Made by a program: the position numbers and the translations under genes. From the NCBI RefSeq assembly GCF_009754905.2, contig NZ_CP066775.1:62001-126000 (forward strand): a DNA stretch of 64,000 nucleotides, in the 5' to 3' direction. Positions within the stretch are counted from its first letter, which is position 1; the number at the start of each line of letters is the position of its first letter. Below, piece by piece: positions 45,996-55,485 of this stretch. Under the pieces are notes generated by a model. That model saw only the letters and a program-made list of their open reading frames with translations. It did no database searches and had not been told where the DNA came from. Source of the DNA: Mucilaginibacter ginkgonis (lineage in GTDB: Bacteria > Bacteroidota > Bacteroidia > Sphingobacteriales > Sphingobacteriaceae).

Positions 45996-47162
45996 TTAAT
46001 TAAAGTATGTTTTGTTGATTATATCGGTCATTCTCTTGAGCTGGTCCAGTACAACTGCAGCAGTGGTTTGGTCTACATTGTAAAATGCCCTGGCAAAACT
46101 TTTGATCGAGATAGTTCCCTGTCTTTTTGTTGAAAAATGCGTTGCAAAAAAGCGTTTCAGATCAGAGACATTCTTCGTTGAAAAGCATCCGCTTAAATGA
46201 AAAAGCCTGACATACAAGGCAAACTGCGGTACGGATAAGGTTAAATGTAATCTTTCATCATTTTCTGAAAGGTTTGTTTCAGAAATTTGACTGCCTGAGA
46301 ACATGGTTTGTTTGCTGTTGACCCAGGGGATGACTATCGTTTCCAGTGAAGGCCGGTGGTGATCAAATGAGTGGTCGGGACCGGTACCGGCCTGAATAAA
46401 TTTCCCTGCAGAACTTTCCCAAAAAGCTTCCTGCTTTGTAATGTCATTTAGTTTTGCTGCATTTTGATCTAATACAGCTTGTAGTTTTTCTGAAAATCCG
46501 GGGACGTTAAAATTATGCTGGTACAGGATAAGGCAAAAATCTTCATCTGTAAGATCAGGATGTTCTAACAGACCTGCCCTGATGGACCGCAAAATTTTTA
46601 ACTGGTCTTCTGTTGCTGCAAACGTTGTACGGGAGACCGTAACCTTTTCTGCAGTGTATCTTAAAGCATTAATATAAAAGTCTCTTAAACCGCCGCTTAC
46701 ATTTAGGGTATCGGATCTCTTGAACTCTGCTTCAAATGCATTAATCTTTTTTGCAATGATAACTGCGAAATAGTCACTGATATATTGGTTGCTGTCAAAA
46801 AACTGATAACAGCGATGCCTCAAAAAGATAATTAGTCCCTCAATTTCATTTAAAAACCAGGTTGCGTAATTAGTCAGGTCACTTGTCTGTTGATGGCCTG
46901 AAAAATGAACGTACCGGTTGACTCGATTAGACATCCTGATGAGTACACTCTGGTGGTATTGGATGTATCGCCGAAGCACATGGTCTTTTGCAGGTCCGAA
47001 TAAGCTTTTAAGCCATTCGCCTTTCAAAAAATCTGCAATTGCAGCAGCAGAGCGGGTCTTTTCCACAGAGTCAAATCCGGAAAAGTTGCTTAACTGGTCC
47101 GGATTATATTGTAATAATTCGTCAGTTAGTGCCTCGAATCGATATAGATATGTTTTAAGCAA
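45996..47162 (-). CDS. RteC-like or element-associated regulatory protein
   Basis: 388 residues from a TTG codon. The C-terminal part LTLSVPQFALYVRLFHLSGC, FSTKRQGTISIKSFARAFYN is typical of conjugative-element proteins found next to RteC. The N-terminal half is helical and unassigned. An ATG at 47187 would fit a better start (MKPFETLF) if one T were added to a T run at 47169-47174, so the 5' end may be frameshifted. Confidence 0.6.
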   Translation of the reverse strand: MLKTYLYRFEALTDELLQYNPDQLSNFSGFDSVEKTRSAAAIADFLKGEWLKSLFGPAKDHVLRRYIQYHQSVLIRMSNRVNRYVHFSGHQQTSDLTNYATWFLNEIEGLIIFLRHRCYQFFDSNQYISDYFAVIIAKKINAFEAEFKRSDTLNVSGGLRDFYINALRYTAEKVTVSRTTFAATEDQLKILRSIRAGLLEHPDLTDEDFCLILYQHNFNVPGFSEKLQAVLDQNAAKLNDITKQEAFWESSAGKFIQAGTGPDHSFDHHRPSLETIVIPWVNSKQTMFSGSQISETNLSENDERLHLTLSVPQFALYVRLFHLSGCFSTKNVSDLKRFFATHFSTKRQGTISIKSFARAFYNVDQTTAAVVLDQLKRMTDIINKTYFN

Positions 47163-47228
47163 AAAAGGGTCTCAAAAGGTTTCATCTTTTAAAATCGAAT
47201 TGTGCAGGATATTGGCTGATAATTTAGG

Positions 47229-47402
47229 TTAGTTTTTCTTTGCGAATGCCATTAAATGACTGGTGATCGTAACGATTGTAGAATTGGTCGGATCAGTACC
47301 GGTGGTCGCAGTGGTTTCACCAAATGATGGTGCAGCGCTTCGGTCAAACTCGCATATGGTTTGCACCTGTTTTAGAAGTTTTATTTGCCTTGTAGTTTTC
47401 AT
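47229..47402 (-). CDS. Thr/Ser-rich 57-aa peptide, candidate RiPP precursor
   Basis: Starts MKTTRQIKLLKQVQTICEF, then PSFGETTATTGTDPTNSTIV and TITSHLMAFAKKN. The first 20 residues are basic, leader-like. The C-terminal half has 11 Thr or Ser within about 25 residues and no Cys; the only Cys is in the leader part. An AGGA ribosome-site-like sequence precedes the ATG. It is divergent from the LytS kinase and about 1.9 kb from the LanB-like dehydratase. The coding call rests on composition and context; no homologue was searched. Confidence 0.5.
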   Translation of the reverse strand: MKTTRQIKLLKQVQTICEFDRSAAPSFGETTATTGTDPTNSTIVTITSHLMAFAKKN

Positions 47403-47490
47403 ATTATTAAATTTCCTGTGAAACTAACTTGCAGGCAGAATTGACCTGAAATTTGTTACGCGGAGAGCACTTTGCGCTATGTAGAAATAT

Positions 47491-47498
47491 TATTTTTG
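47491..47498 (+). promoter_or_regulatory. Bacteroidota -7 promoter element of the LytS/LytTR operon
   Basis: TATTTTTG fits the TAnnTTTG consensus and lies 16 bases before the LytS start. A clear -33 element at the usual spacing was not identified. Confidence 0.35.
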
Positions 47499-47514
47499 AG
47501 ATTAAACGGGTGAT

Positions 47515-48561
47515 ATGTCCATAAAAAACATATTCTTAATGCACTTCCTTGTCTGGGCAATTTTTATTGTTTATGAGGTTACATTGATTCGTGTCGCGCT
47601 GGGATTGCCAACGCAGATGGTACCGACAATTGTTTTTTATATTATCAACATTGCATTATTCTATTCCAATGCCCATTTGGTATTTGATTTCGCCTTTTTT
47701 AAATTAAAAAGTCATTATACCGCAGCAATAGTCCTGATCGTGGTGGAGTTGTTGCTTTACTTTCTTTTGAAATGTGGTTTGGATAGGCTGATTAGCCCGT
47801 CTTCACAGGGACGTGAACTTTTAACGAGAAGGTACATTCTGGTCAATTTGTGGCGGGGTATATATTTCATAGGGTTAAGCGCTGTTTACTGGTCGATGCG
47901 GTATAATAAAAAGCTAAGGGAGAGAAACTACATGGTAGAGAAAGAACAGTTAATCGCCCGTTCGAATAACCTCGAACTGAGTAACCGTTTGATCACTGTC
48001 GAAAATGCTTACCTGCAAAATCAGATCAGCCCGCACTTGTTATTTAATTCCTTAAATTTTATTTACAATACAGTATATCTTACCTCCGAAAAAGCGGGGA
48101 ACGGTATTATGAGATTGTCGGATCTGATGCGCTATTCATTAAGAACGGTCGATGATACCAAAGAGGTTATGGTTACTGAAGAATTAAAGCAAATTCAAAA
48201 CCTGACCGAACTCTGTAAACTTAGATTTGGAGATGACTTTTATTTAAAGATCACAAAAAAAGGTACGTTAAAAGAGATAAAAATTATACCGATGGTGCTG
48301 ATAACCCTGGTTGAAAATATGATGAAGCATGGTGACGTCGGTGATAGATTACATCCGGCCAGGATCTCTGTAGTCTCTTCAGAGAACCGTTTTCAATTTA
48401 GTACCAGCAACAGAAAGCGTAACCATGCCTTGCTTACAAAGAATGGCCTTGGAATCGTGAATATTCGCAAACGGCTGGCTAATTTTTATCATGAGAATTA
48501 CACCCTTGAAATTGTTGAGGAAATTGACCTGTTCAAAACCAACCTTATTATAATGCGATGA
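47515..48561 (+). CDS. LytS-type membrane sensor histidine kinase
   Basis: 348 residues: four predicted TM segments in the first 135 residues, a short coiled coil, then the His_kinase domain (PF06580) with His174 in QISPHLLFNSLNFIYN and an ATPase part (VLITLVENMMKHGD, GLGIVNIRKRLANFY). It shares ATGA with the following LytTR gene, so they are translationally coupled. The pair diverges from the Thr-rich peptide and converges on the LanB gene, which suggests control of this locus. Confidence 0.92.
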   Translation: MSIKNIFLMHFLVWAIFIVYEVTLIRVALGLPTQMVPTIVFYIINIALFYSNAHLVFDFAFFKLKSHYTAAIVLIVVELLLYFLLKCGLDRLISPSSQGRELLTRRYILVNLWRGIYFIGLSAVYWSMRYNKKLRERNYMVEKEQLIARSNNLELSNRLITVENAYLQNQISPHLLFNSLNFIYNTVYLTSEKAGNGIMRLSDLMRYSLRTVDDTKEVMVTEELKQIQNLTELCKLRFGDDFYLKITKKGTLKEIKIIPMVLITLVENMMKHGDVGDRLHPARISVVSSENRFQFSTSNRKRNHALLTKNGLGIVNIRKRLANFYHENYTLEIVEEIDLFKTNLIIMR

Positions 48562-49292
48562 GTTTAAATTGTTTTATTGTAGATGATGAGCAAGATGCGA
48601 TCGGCATAATGCAGGAGTATATCTCCAGGACTCCAGGATTGAGTTTACTGGGAAGCTCTCAAAATCCGGTTGAAGCATTAGATTTGCTTACAGGGGCTGA
48701 TGCGCCTGACCTGACATTCATTGATGTGGATATGCGATTGCTTTCCGGCTTGGAATTAGCGGATATGATCAATTTGTATACAAACGTGGTGTTTACGACA
48801 GCTTTCCCGGAGTACGCAATCCAGGCATTTGAAAAGGACGCATTTGATTATCTGTTGAAACCGATCAATTATGAACGCTTCCTGAAATGTGTCCAGCGCG
48901 TTAAGAAGCGTTTGCTTCGTGTGCGTCCGCTGTCGAAAAACGGGGAGGTCGAATACTTCAATATCAAAAGCGAGATCAAAGGAAGAATGGTCAAGATCAA
49001 TGTGCCTGATGTAATATACATTGAAGGCGCCATAAATTATGTGCAGTTATACACTATCGAGGGAAAACATATGACTTATCTGACCATGAAGGATATAGAG
49101 GCATATTTACCTCCCGATCAATTTGTACGCGTACACAGGTCATTCATTGTAAACATCGCTTATGTAAAAATAACCGAACGAAACCGCCTGATACTAGAGA
49201 ATGGTACGGAGGTCATCATGGGCAATTATTATAAAGATCGCTTCTTGGAAATAATGGACCAGCATCTAATAAAAACCAACAGGGCATCATAA
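48558..49292 (+). CDS. LytTR-family response regulator
   Basis: 244 residues: a receiver (Asp56 in LTFIDVDMR, Lys in YLLKPINYERFL) and a LytTR DNA-binding domain (about 140-240, VIYIEGAINYVQLYTIEGKH, PDQFVRVHRSFIVNIAYV). LytTR proteins bind direct repeats and often control exported peptides or bacteriocin loci in other bacteria. Its stop lies 8 bases from the convergent LanB stop. Confidence 0.94.
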   Translation: MSLNCFIVDDEQDAIGIMQEYISRTPGLSLLGSSQNPVEALDLLTGADAPDLTFIDVDMRLLSGLELADMINLYTNVVFTTAFPEYAIQAFEKDAFDYLLKPINYERFLKCVQRVKKRLLRVRPLSKNGEVEYFNIKSEIKGRMVKINVPDVIYIEGAINYVQLYTIEGKHMTYLTMKDIEAYLPPDQFVRVHRSFIVNIAYVKITERNRLILENGTEVIMGNYYKDRFLEIMDQHLIKTNRAS

Positions 49293-49300
49293 AGGGCATA

Positions 49301-52300
49301 TTAGTCAATTTTTGCAAATTCACTTTTCAAGTGTTTATATAACAGGTAAAAGCAGATCATTTCCTGTTTACGCGGTTCAGTGTTGAAAATTCTATTTAAA
49401 TGCATATGAATAATGCTCGCTATATAGTCGTTGCGGGATGTGTTTGAGCCAGATAATTTACCTTCAATTTGCATGATAGATTGTAAAAACAACTTCCTGG
49501 CAGTGTATAACTGGCTTGGATTCAGGTATGCATTATTTGATAAATGCGCGATGATTTCCGGCCGTAATTCACGAAATTTTTTGTCGAGTTGCACCTTTAT
49601 TCCAGGTTCTTTGAATTCCGCTTCAAAATTTTTAAAAACCTCATACAAAAAAGCCATTTGATCCTTTTTGCCTTTGATCAGTTGTTTAAGAATATCAACC
49701 ATGCCGCTTATTGCGTATAGATAAGGTAAAAAATGATAACGCTTAGATGCCTTTAAGAAGGCCAGCACATAATTACTGCTCGCTGTAAAGAAATTTTCTG
49801 TAAAATGTATTCCGGCAGGAGCGTATCTCTCCAGTTCCCTGCTATAGGTACTAATAGTATATTCCCTTACAATGTGTCTGTCGATTTTACGCGATAACTT
49901 AGATTTCAATGCATTCATGATCTGCGGAAGATCTCGGGGGTCTATTTTCAACCTGAGACGAATGTGCGGTGCATGATCTTCATATCTGATAAAAAACCAT
50001 TGAAGGATTTTTCCATTGTCGTAGGTTTTGAAAAGCAACGGCGCGATATCTAAAAGCAATTTATTGGTGCCCAGCTTTGCGCAATATAGTTTTAGATACA
50101 GCCATTCAGATCCGGGAATAAAATGCCTTAAGCCATTGCGTACTTTTGCTAAATTGAATTTGGGAACCGGATAAGGGTTCTTGGGTAATAAAAAACAGTT
50201 AAATTGGTTTACGAATGTATTATTGATTTTTTTTTCATCTGTGTTTTGACAAGAAGTGTCAGTCAAAAACTCTTCAATAAGGATATTTTTTTTATTGGAA
50301 ATACAGTCAAGGAAAAGCATGATGTCGTTGAAACTTTTGCTGTTAAATACAAGTTGCTGATCATTTTCCTTTAAAGAGAAGCATACCGGGAAATGATTTT
50401 TTTTAGCGATGTGTAAAAAGTCCGAATATCGGTTCTGTGGATCGGGGTCATTAATTTTTTGGAAAATTGCTGATGAAAAAGACCATTTGGCTAATGATAA
50501 TACTACGCCATTATAAGAGACCCTCGGATAACTGGCGAGCCCGGGAAAAAGACCGGGCATATCCAATGATAAATTAATATTTGAATATTGGTAACCCAGG
50601 TCAACAAGGAACCTGAACAGGGGCAATTTATCACGGGAATGATTATATGCCGAACTCAACATCGGAATGACAATCTTTCTCAACCGTGCGGACCACAGAT
50701 ACAATTTCCCGTGAATAAGTTTTAAAGAAAGATCAATTAACCTTAATTGGCAATCAGCTTTTCTAACAGACTTTGCAGTAATTGGCAGATCATACCTGTA
50801 AAAGTTTTCCCTCCTGTTAATATTATCAACCTTTGGGTCTGAAAGATGAAGAATTTCTGCATAAACAATTTCTGGATTGAGCTCTTCGATATAATTTGCC
50901 ATCTCCATGGCGGCGTCTCTGATCTTTTCATCCGCTACCGTAAATCTCCCTATTAATGAAGCAGGATTTATACCCCCTGCGTTTTCTATGTAGATTAGCG
51001 TGTCTGACATCCTGAAAAATACCGAGCCGCATATTTCACCCGGTTGTGGACCATCTAGATCTTGGATGTCGTTTTCGTTCAGCAGGATTTCATTTGTTTC
51101 ATGCCCTAATTGTTCATGCCATTTACGAAGGAGCATGCTTTGTTTCAATGTCCAGGATCCGCCTGGATTCATCCGCTGTGTATCGCCTATCTTTAAAGTT
51201 TCCAAAAGGATATTGCTTTCAGTCTCCGGACTGAAGTCATAATCAATGCCATTCTCAGGATCGACGGCCAGTAACAAGGGCACTGTTTGCTGGTCAAATT
51301 TTTCTTCGAATTGCTTTATAAATTTATCCATCATCGGAACTGACGAATAGGAACCAAGTTTGGATAGCGCCTGTAAACCTGCATTGATCTTCTGCTGGAT
51401 CTTTGCAGATAAATTGGTTTCCTCTCCATCACTGATTGCTATAACATTGAATAGATCCTTTGGCAGGAGGGCAGGTTCAACAATTTGACGTTTAATATGA
51501 AAGCACAAATTTTCAAAATAATCTGTAGTAACCAGGGATAACGGTATTTTTCGTGGCAGAACCTCTTCTAGTCGGTTAATGGCGGCAATGGAATGAGGTT
51601 TTGTAAATTGATCTTTACCAGTGATATTGATTTCCAATTCACTAATTAAAAATTGTTCCTCCGCTAGAAAAATTATATAGTCTAAGGCATCCTTTTGGCT
51701 GCAGTCTGCCTCCGCGACTACGGCTTTAACCATTTCTTCAATTGCTTTTGGCTCAGTACCAAAATTGACCAGTCTCGCAAGAGGTTTGCTGTAAGCTATA
51801 GACTGAAGTTTATAATTTCTGACATCATTTTTTCCACTTAGACTTGTTTTTATATACCGGTATTCATTGTCGTTCTTATAAACTGTGAAATTAAGGAAGT
51901 ACTTGATGGATGGGTCGAAATTATGGTTATGATATTTATATATTGTATTGATCAGTTGCTGGCTGAATGCAATAAATGCATAGGCATTTTGATCGGTCGT
52001 TTTAAATTGATTGATATTATCCTGCCACTGGACATAGCTAACCGATGCAAACAACCCGAACGGTACCGGCCGGTAGCAAAATCTGTTGATATATTTCTTT
52101 AGGGTATTTAAGCTTTTACGATTAAGATTTGCGGCTTCGAAATTATTCGATTCAAGTAAATAATAATAATCCGGAGTAGCTATATAGACTGCCGCTTTAA
52201 ATATTGGCGAGTTTAGAAAATATTCTAAATCTAGTGGACTTATCCCAACATGTAAAGGCCTTCTTAAAATTGCGTGTTTAGCGAAAATATAGTCCGGCAT
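49301..52300 (-). CDS. Full-length LanB-like lantibiotic dehydratase
   Basis: 999 residues. The N-terminal and central part is the lantibiotic dehydratase domain (PF04738 type): YFLNSPIFKAAVYIATPDYY and RFCYRPVPFGLFASVSYVQW near residues 28-95, and NPGGSWTLKQSMLLRKW. From about 700 there is the SpaB_C/thiopeptide-type domain (FLLPKNPYPVPKFNLAKVRN, then LQWFFIRYEDHAPHIRLRLK), which performs glutamate elimination. It should glutamylate and dehydrate Ser/Thr of a precursor peptide. No LanC cyclase or ABC exporter is nearby. It appears to be transcribed alone. Confidence 0.9.
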   Translation of the reverse strand: MPDYIFAKHAILRRPLHVGISPLDLEYFLNSPIFKAAVYIATPDYYYLLESNNFEAANLNRKSLNTLKKYINRFCYRPVPFGLFASVSYVQWQDNINQFKTTDQNAYAFIAFSQQLINTIYKYHNHNFDPSIKYFLNFTVYKNDNEYRYIKTSLSGKNDVRNYKLQSIAYSKPLARLVNFGTEPKAIEEMVKAVVAEADCSQKDALDYIIFLAEEQFLISELEINITGKDQFTKPHSIAAINRLEEVLPRKIPLSLVTTDYFENLCFHIKRQIVEPALLPKDLFNVIAISDGEETNLSAKIQQKINAGLQALSKLGSYSSVPMMDKFIKQFEEKFDQQTVPLLLAVDPENGIDYDFSPETESNILLETLKIGDTQRMNPGGSWTLKQSMLLRKWHEQLGHETNEILLNENDIQDLDGPQPGEICGSVFFRMSDTLIYIENAGGINPASLIGRFTVADEKIRDAAMEMANYIEELNPEIVYAEILHLSDPKVDNINRRENFYRYDLPITAKSVRKADCQLRLIDLSLKLIHGKLYLWSARLRKIVIPMLSSAYNHSRDKLPLFRFLVDLGYQYSNINLSLDMPGLFPGLASYPRVSYNGVVLSLAKWSFSSAIFQKINDPDPQNRYSDFLHIAKKNHFPVCFSLKENDQQLVFNSKSFNDIMLFLDCISNKKNILIEEFLTDTSCQNTDEKKINNTFVNQFNCFLLPKNPYPVPKFNLAKVRNGLRHFIPGSEWLYLKLYCAKLGTNKLLLDIAPLLFKTYDNGKILQWFFIRYEDHAPHIRLRLKIDPRDLPQIMNALKSKLSRKIDRHIVREYTISTYSRELERYAPAGIHFTENFFTASSNYVLAFLKASKRYHFLPYLYAISGMVDILKQLIKGKKDQMAFLYEVFKNFEAEFKEPGIKVQLDKKFRELRPEIIAHLSNNAYLNPSQLYTARKLFLQSIMQIEGKLSGSNTSRNDYIASIIHMHLNRIFNTEPRKQEMICFYLLYKHLKSEFAKID

Positions 52301-52375
52301 CTAGAGTTTAGTGATAATACAGGCACATCTTAATGCTTAAGCATAAATACTACCGGCAGGATATAAGTATCATTT

Positions 52376-54331
52376 TCATTCAACCCGAGCAGCGAAACCA
52401 CCATTTCTGGCAAGTTTAAATGTCAGGGTGTCTTCCGAGCTAACAGTGTTAAATTTCTTACGATAATCCATAGCCTGTCTATCTGAATTTACTCCATCTT
52501 CAAAAAAAGTCATTTTAAAGGATTTGTTTTTTGGTAGAAAATCCAAATTTATAGTGACATTTTGGGGTTGATCATTATTGGTAATGCCACCTATAAACCA
52601 TTTTTCACCTTTTCGTTTAGCTACTATCGCAAGTTTTCCGACCGTGGCACAAAGCGCCTTTGTTTCGTCCCATGTAGTCGGAACACTGGTTATAAACTCA
52701 GTACAATCCTGGTTACGATAATATAAGGTAGGATTGTCGGCCAACATTTGTAATGCGCTTTCAAAGACGATAAATAAAGCCATTTGATATACACGGGTTC
52801 CTATACTCGCGGAATTTGGCCGGGCTGAAATATAGGATTCTGGTTGCATGCTGAGCATTGCGCCGGGAGTATAATCCATTGGCCCTACAGCATTACGTAT
52901 AAATGGATAATAAATGCTATTATTGGGTGTACAGCCACTCATCTCCTCCATTCCTTTTACCGCCTCGTAAGACAGGATATTAGGATATTTATATTCCAGG
53001 CCTGAGGGCTTAAAGGCACCATGAAAATCAACGAATAATTCATGCTTGGCGGCTTCTTTGGCCACCCTTTCATAGTAATTAACCATCCATTGGTCACTAC
53101 GGTCCATAAAGTCAATTTTTACCCCCCTGATTCCCCATTCTTGGAAAACCTTGAATAGTTCCATATGCTGATCTACTGTCAGCCACGTAAGCCAAAGTAT
53201 GATACCAACATTTTTATTCTTTCCATATTGGATTAATTCAGGTAAATTAATATTCGGGTTAGTAGTATAAGGATCTGATGTGCTTTTTGCCCAGCCTTCG
53301 TCCATTACTATATATTTGATTCCAAATTTCGATGCGAAATCAATGTAGTATTTATATGTATCCTGATTATATCCTGATACAAAGTTTACATCCTGACCGT
53401 AGGGCGATGCGCCGTTCCACCATTCCCAGCTGGCCTGTCCGGGCTTAATCCATGCGGGAGATAAAAGTTGAGATTTAGGTGCTAATTTTAATGTCATTGT
53501 ATTTTCAATAAGCTGCTTGTCATCCCTGGTAATAGCTAAATAACGCCATGGTAATTCTCGATTTCCTTCTGTTTTAGCGATGTAGTTGGCTTCTTTTAAA
53601 ATTTTAACACTCCTGTCCCCATCAGGTTCGAATGTTAGCGGCATTTTTGGTGCAACGGCTTTAACCCCATTTTTTCCTATTCCTTTTATGAAGGAACCGG
53701 GATAATCAACCACGGCCGATTCTGAAAACAACATTTTATAACCTGATTTGGTATCAATTAATATCGGCAACGTAGATATTTTATCACTTGGTCTCCAGGC
53801 CGTGGATGTTACGTGACTATAGGGTTCCTGGTAGGCAGTTTTAAAGCTATTTGCTTGTTGTAGGTGTAGTAAATACGCAGAAGGAAAATTTAAGGTTATA
53901 TCTTCGTTTAAAATTTCGATCTGACCTTTTTTATGGGTGATAAAATGGTAGGCAAATCCATCATCATAAAGGCGAAACTCAACTGCAAAATTTCTTTTAA
54001 AAGTGATAACCAAAGAATTGTATCTGTTAATTACTGAGGAATATTTTAGGGCGATGTATGGTTTGATAACTTCATCAACATATGTTTTCTCCGTTTTTAA
54101 AATGGTTGAATTGCTGCCGAGAATTTCGTCGCGAAGTGATAGTGCAAGTGAGCAGGTGTCAAGCAAGATGCTGTTGTCGCATGATAAGGTATAACGAATT
54201 TTATTATCGACAGTAATTTGAAGGCTAACTCGTCCATCAGGAGATTTTAAGTTTAGCTTTTTCTTCGCGAAAACATTAACACAAATCAATAGTAATACAA
54301 TGGTAAAGACCTGTTTTTTTTGAAGCCTCAT
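52376..54331 (-). CDS. GH97 family glycoside hydrolase, probably retaining (alpha-galactosidase type)
   Basis: 651 residues: signal peptide (FTIVLLLICVNVFAK), an N-terminal beta-sandwich (about 25-270), a TIM barrel (about 280-540; GIKYIVMDEGWAKS, VDFHGAFKPSGLEY) and a C-terminal beta domain. The segment RGVKIDFMDRSDQW carries an Asp near residue 407, where retaining GH97 enzymes have their nucleophile. Inverting SusB-type enzymes use Glu instead. This favours alpha-galactoside cleavage. It is exported to the periplasm or surface. Confidence 0.88.
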   Translation of the reverse strand: MRLQKKQVFTIVLLLICVNVFAKKKLNLKSPDGRVSLQITVDNKIRYTLSCDNSILLDTCSLALSLRDEILGSNSTILKTEKTYVDEVIKPYIALKYSSVINRYNSLVITFKRNFAVEFRLYDDGFAYHFITHKKGQIEILNEDITLNFPSAYLLHLQQANSFKTAYQEPYSHVTSTAWRPSDKISTLPILIDTKSGYKMLFSESAVVDYPGSFIKGIGKNGVKAVAPKMPLTFEPDGDRSVKILKEANYIAKTEGNRELPWRYLAITRDDKQLIENTMTLKLAPKSQLLSPAWIKPGQASWEWWNGASPYGQDVNFVSGYNQDTYKYYIDFASKFGIKYIVMDEGWAKSTSDPYTTNPNINLPELIQYGKNKNVGIILWLTWLTVDQHMELFKVFQEWGIRGVKIDFMDRSDQWMVNYYERVAKEAAKHELFVDFHGAFKPSGLEYKYPNILSYEAVKGMEEMSGCTPNNSIYYPFIRNAVGPMDYTPGAMLSMQPESYISARPNSASIGTRVYQMALFIVFESALQMLADNPTLYYRNQDCTEFITSVPTTWDETKALCATVGKLAIVAKRKGEKWFIGGITNNDQPQNVTINLDFLPKNKSFKMTFFEDGVNSDRQAMDYRKKFNTVSSEDTLTFKLARNGGFAARVE

Positions 54332-54397
54332 GGGAATTCAGTTTTGTCTTATATTAAAAATTGAACAAAATCTTGATTTTGAATCGGCATAATATAA

Positions 54398-55219
54398 TTA
54401 TTGATTACGCTGTCTTTCGTGATTAGCGATTTCTGATAACAATAAGGGAAATGCAGGAGTTGCCATTCCTCCATGATCATATCCTTGTAATTGCAAAAGG
54501 CGGGTCTTCTTATGTCCAACTAGCTTCATCATACGCAACATGTACGCATTTTCTTCAAATCTTCCGTATAATTCAAGCTCCGCATCTCCTGTTATAAGCA
54601 TAATAGGTGGCGCATCCGGGCGTACCCAATACAATGGTGCGTACTCATCAATAGTTGGCTGGGTTTCTTTAATCCCCTTTTCCGCCCTTACAGTGAAATG
54701 AGTAATGCATTGTCCGCTAAATGGAATAAGCTCAGCAATTTGATTGGCATCAATATGATACTTTTCTAAATACGATTTATTAAGCGTGATAAGCATGGCC
54801 AGATAGCCGCCTGCTGAATGACCTGATAAATAGATCTTTTTGTCGTTACCCCCGAATTCACTGATATGATTGAAAACCCAGGCCACAGCGGCAGCAGCGT
54901 CTTCGATATAAGCAGGTGCTTTGGCTTTAGGTGAAAGCCGGTATCCCACTCCAATTACTGCATATCCTTTTCCCATCAATTCCTTAGGAATGAATTTACC
55001 CCCTCCGGTTAGCCCTCCGCCATGAAACCATATTATGGTCGAGAAATCTTTGATATTTTTTGGATAATAAACATCAAGTAAACATCGAGACGATTTATAA
55101 TCCTGATCATGACCAGTGGAGTCTTGGTAGTAAGGAATGTTTGTTTTTGTAGAGTAGACATCTTGGGCCTTCAGGGAGAAGCTTAGAAAAAGCAGGCAAA
55201 CGGTTAGAAATTGTTTCAT
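54398..55219 (-). CDS. Secreted alpha/beta-hydrolase (esterase, BD-FAE-like)
   Basis: 273 residues with a signal peptide (FLTVCLLFLSFSLKAQ). The oxyanion motif HGGG lies at 66-69 and the nucleophile elbow GHSAGG has Ser135. Asp and His follow near the C-terminus (ITGDAELEL, GYDHGG). It may remove acyl groups from a polysaccharide. It is co-directional with GH97 (66-base gap), and a GntR-type operator lies just upstream of its start. Confidence 0.85.
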   Translation of the reverse strand: MKQFLTVCLLFLSFSLKAQDVYSTKTNIPYYQDSTGHDQDYKSSRCLLDVYYPKNIKDFSTIIWFHGGGLTGGGKFIPKELMGKGYAVIGVGYRLSPKAKAPAYIEDAAAAVAWVFNHISEFGGNDKKIYLSGHSAGGYLAMLITLNKSYLEKYHIDANQIAELIPFSGQCITHFTVRAEKGIKETQPTIDEYAPLYWVRPDAPPIMLITGDAELELYGRFEENAYMLRMMKLVGHKKTRLLQLQGYDHGGMATPAFPLLLSEIANHERQRNQ

Positions 55220-55235
55220 AGTATAAATATATACT

Positions 55236-55249
55236 AATGTATGTACAAT
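55236..55249. promoter_or_regulatory. Putative GntR operator upstream of the esterase/GH97 unit
   Basis: AATGTATGTACAAT, a slightly degenerate TATGT-N4-ACATA site, immediately before the esterase start. An AT-rich inverted repeat (TAGTATA and TATACTA) lies next to it, at 55219-55236. Confidence 0.55.
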
Positions 55250-55485
55250 TAGATAAAATGTTTTTGTCTTTAATGAAAAGTTGACTAATAGAACTATATA
55301 TAAATAACGTCCTTAGTACTTCATAAGGAAATTAATTTTTTTAAAATACTCAATAATTATATGGATGGCTACTTTTCCATAGAAGTCTAACTTCAGATTA
55401 CAAGAATTCGACATTTTGAAATGACCATAATGTTATTAAGATTTCCATATAGTCCATATAATGTCGGTTCTTCTAATAGGAACCT

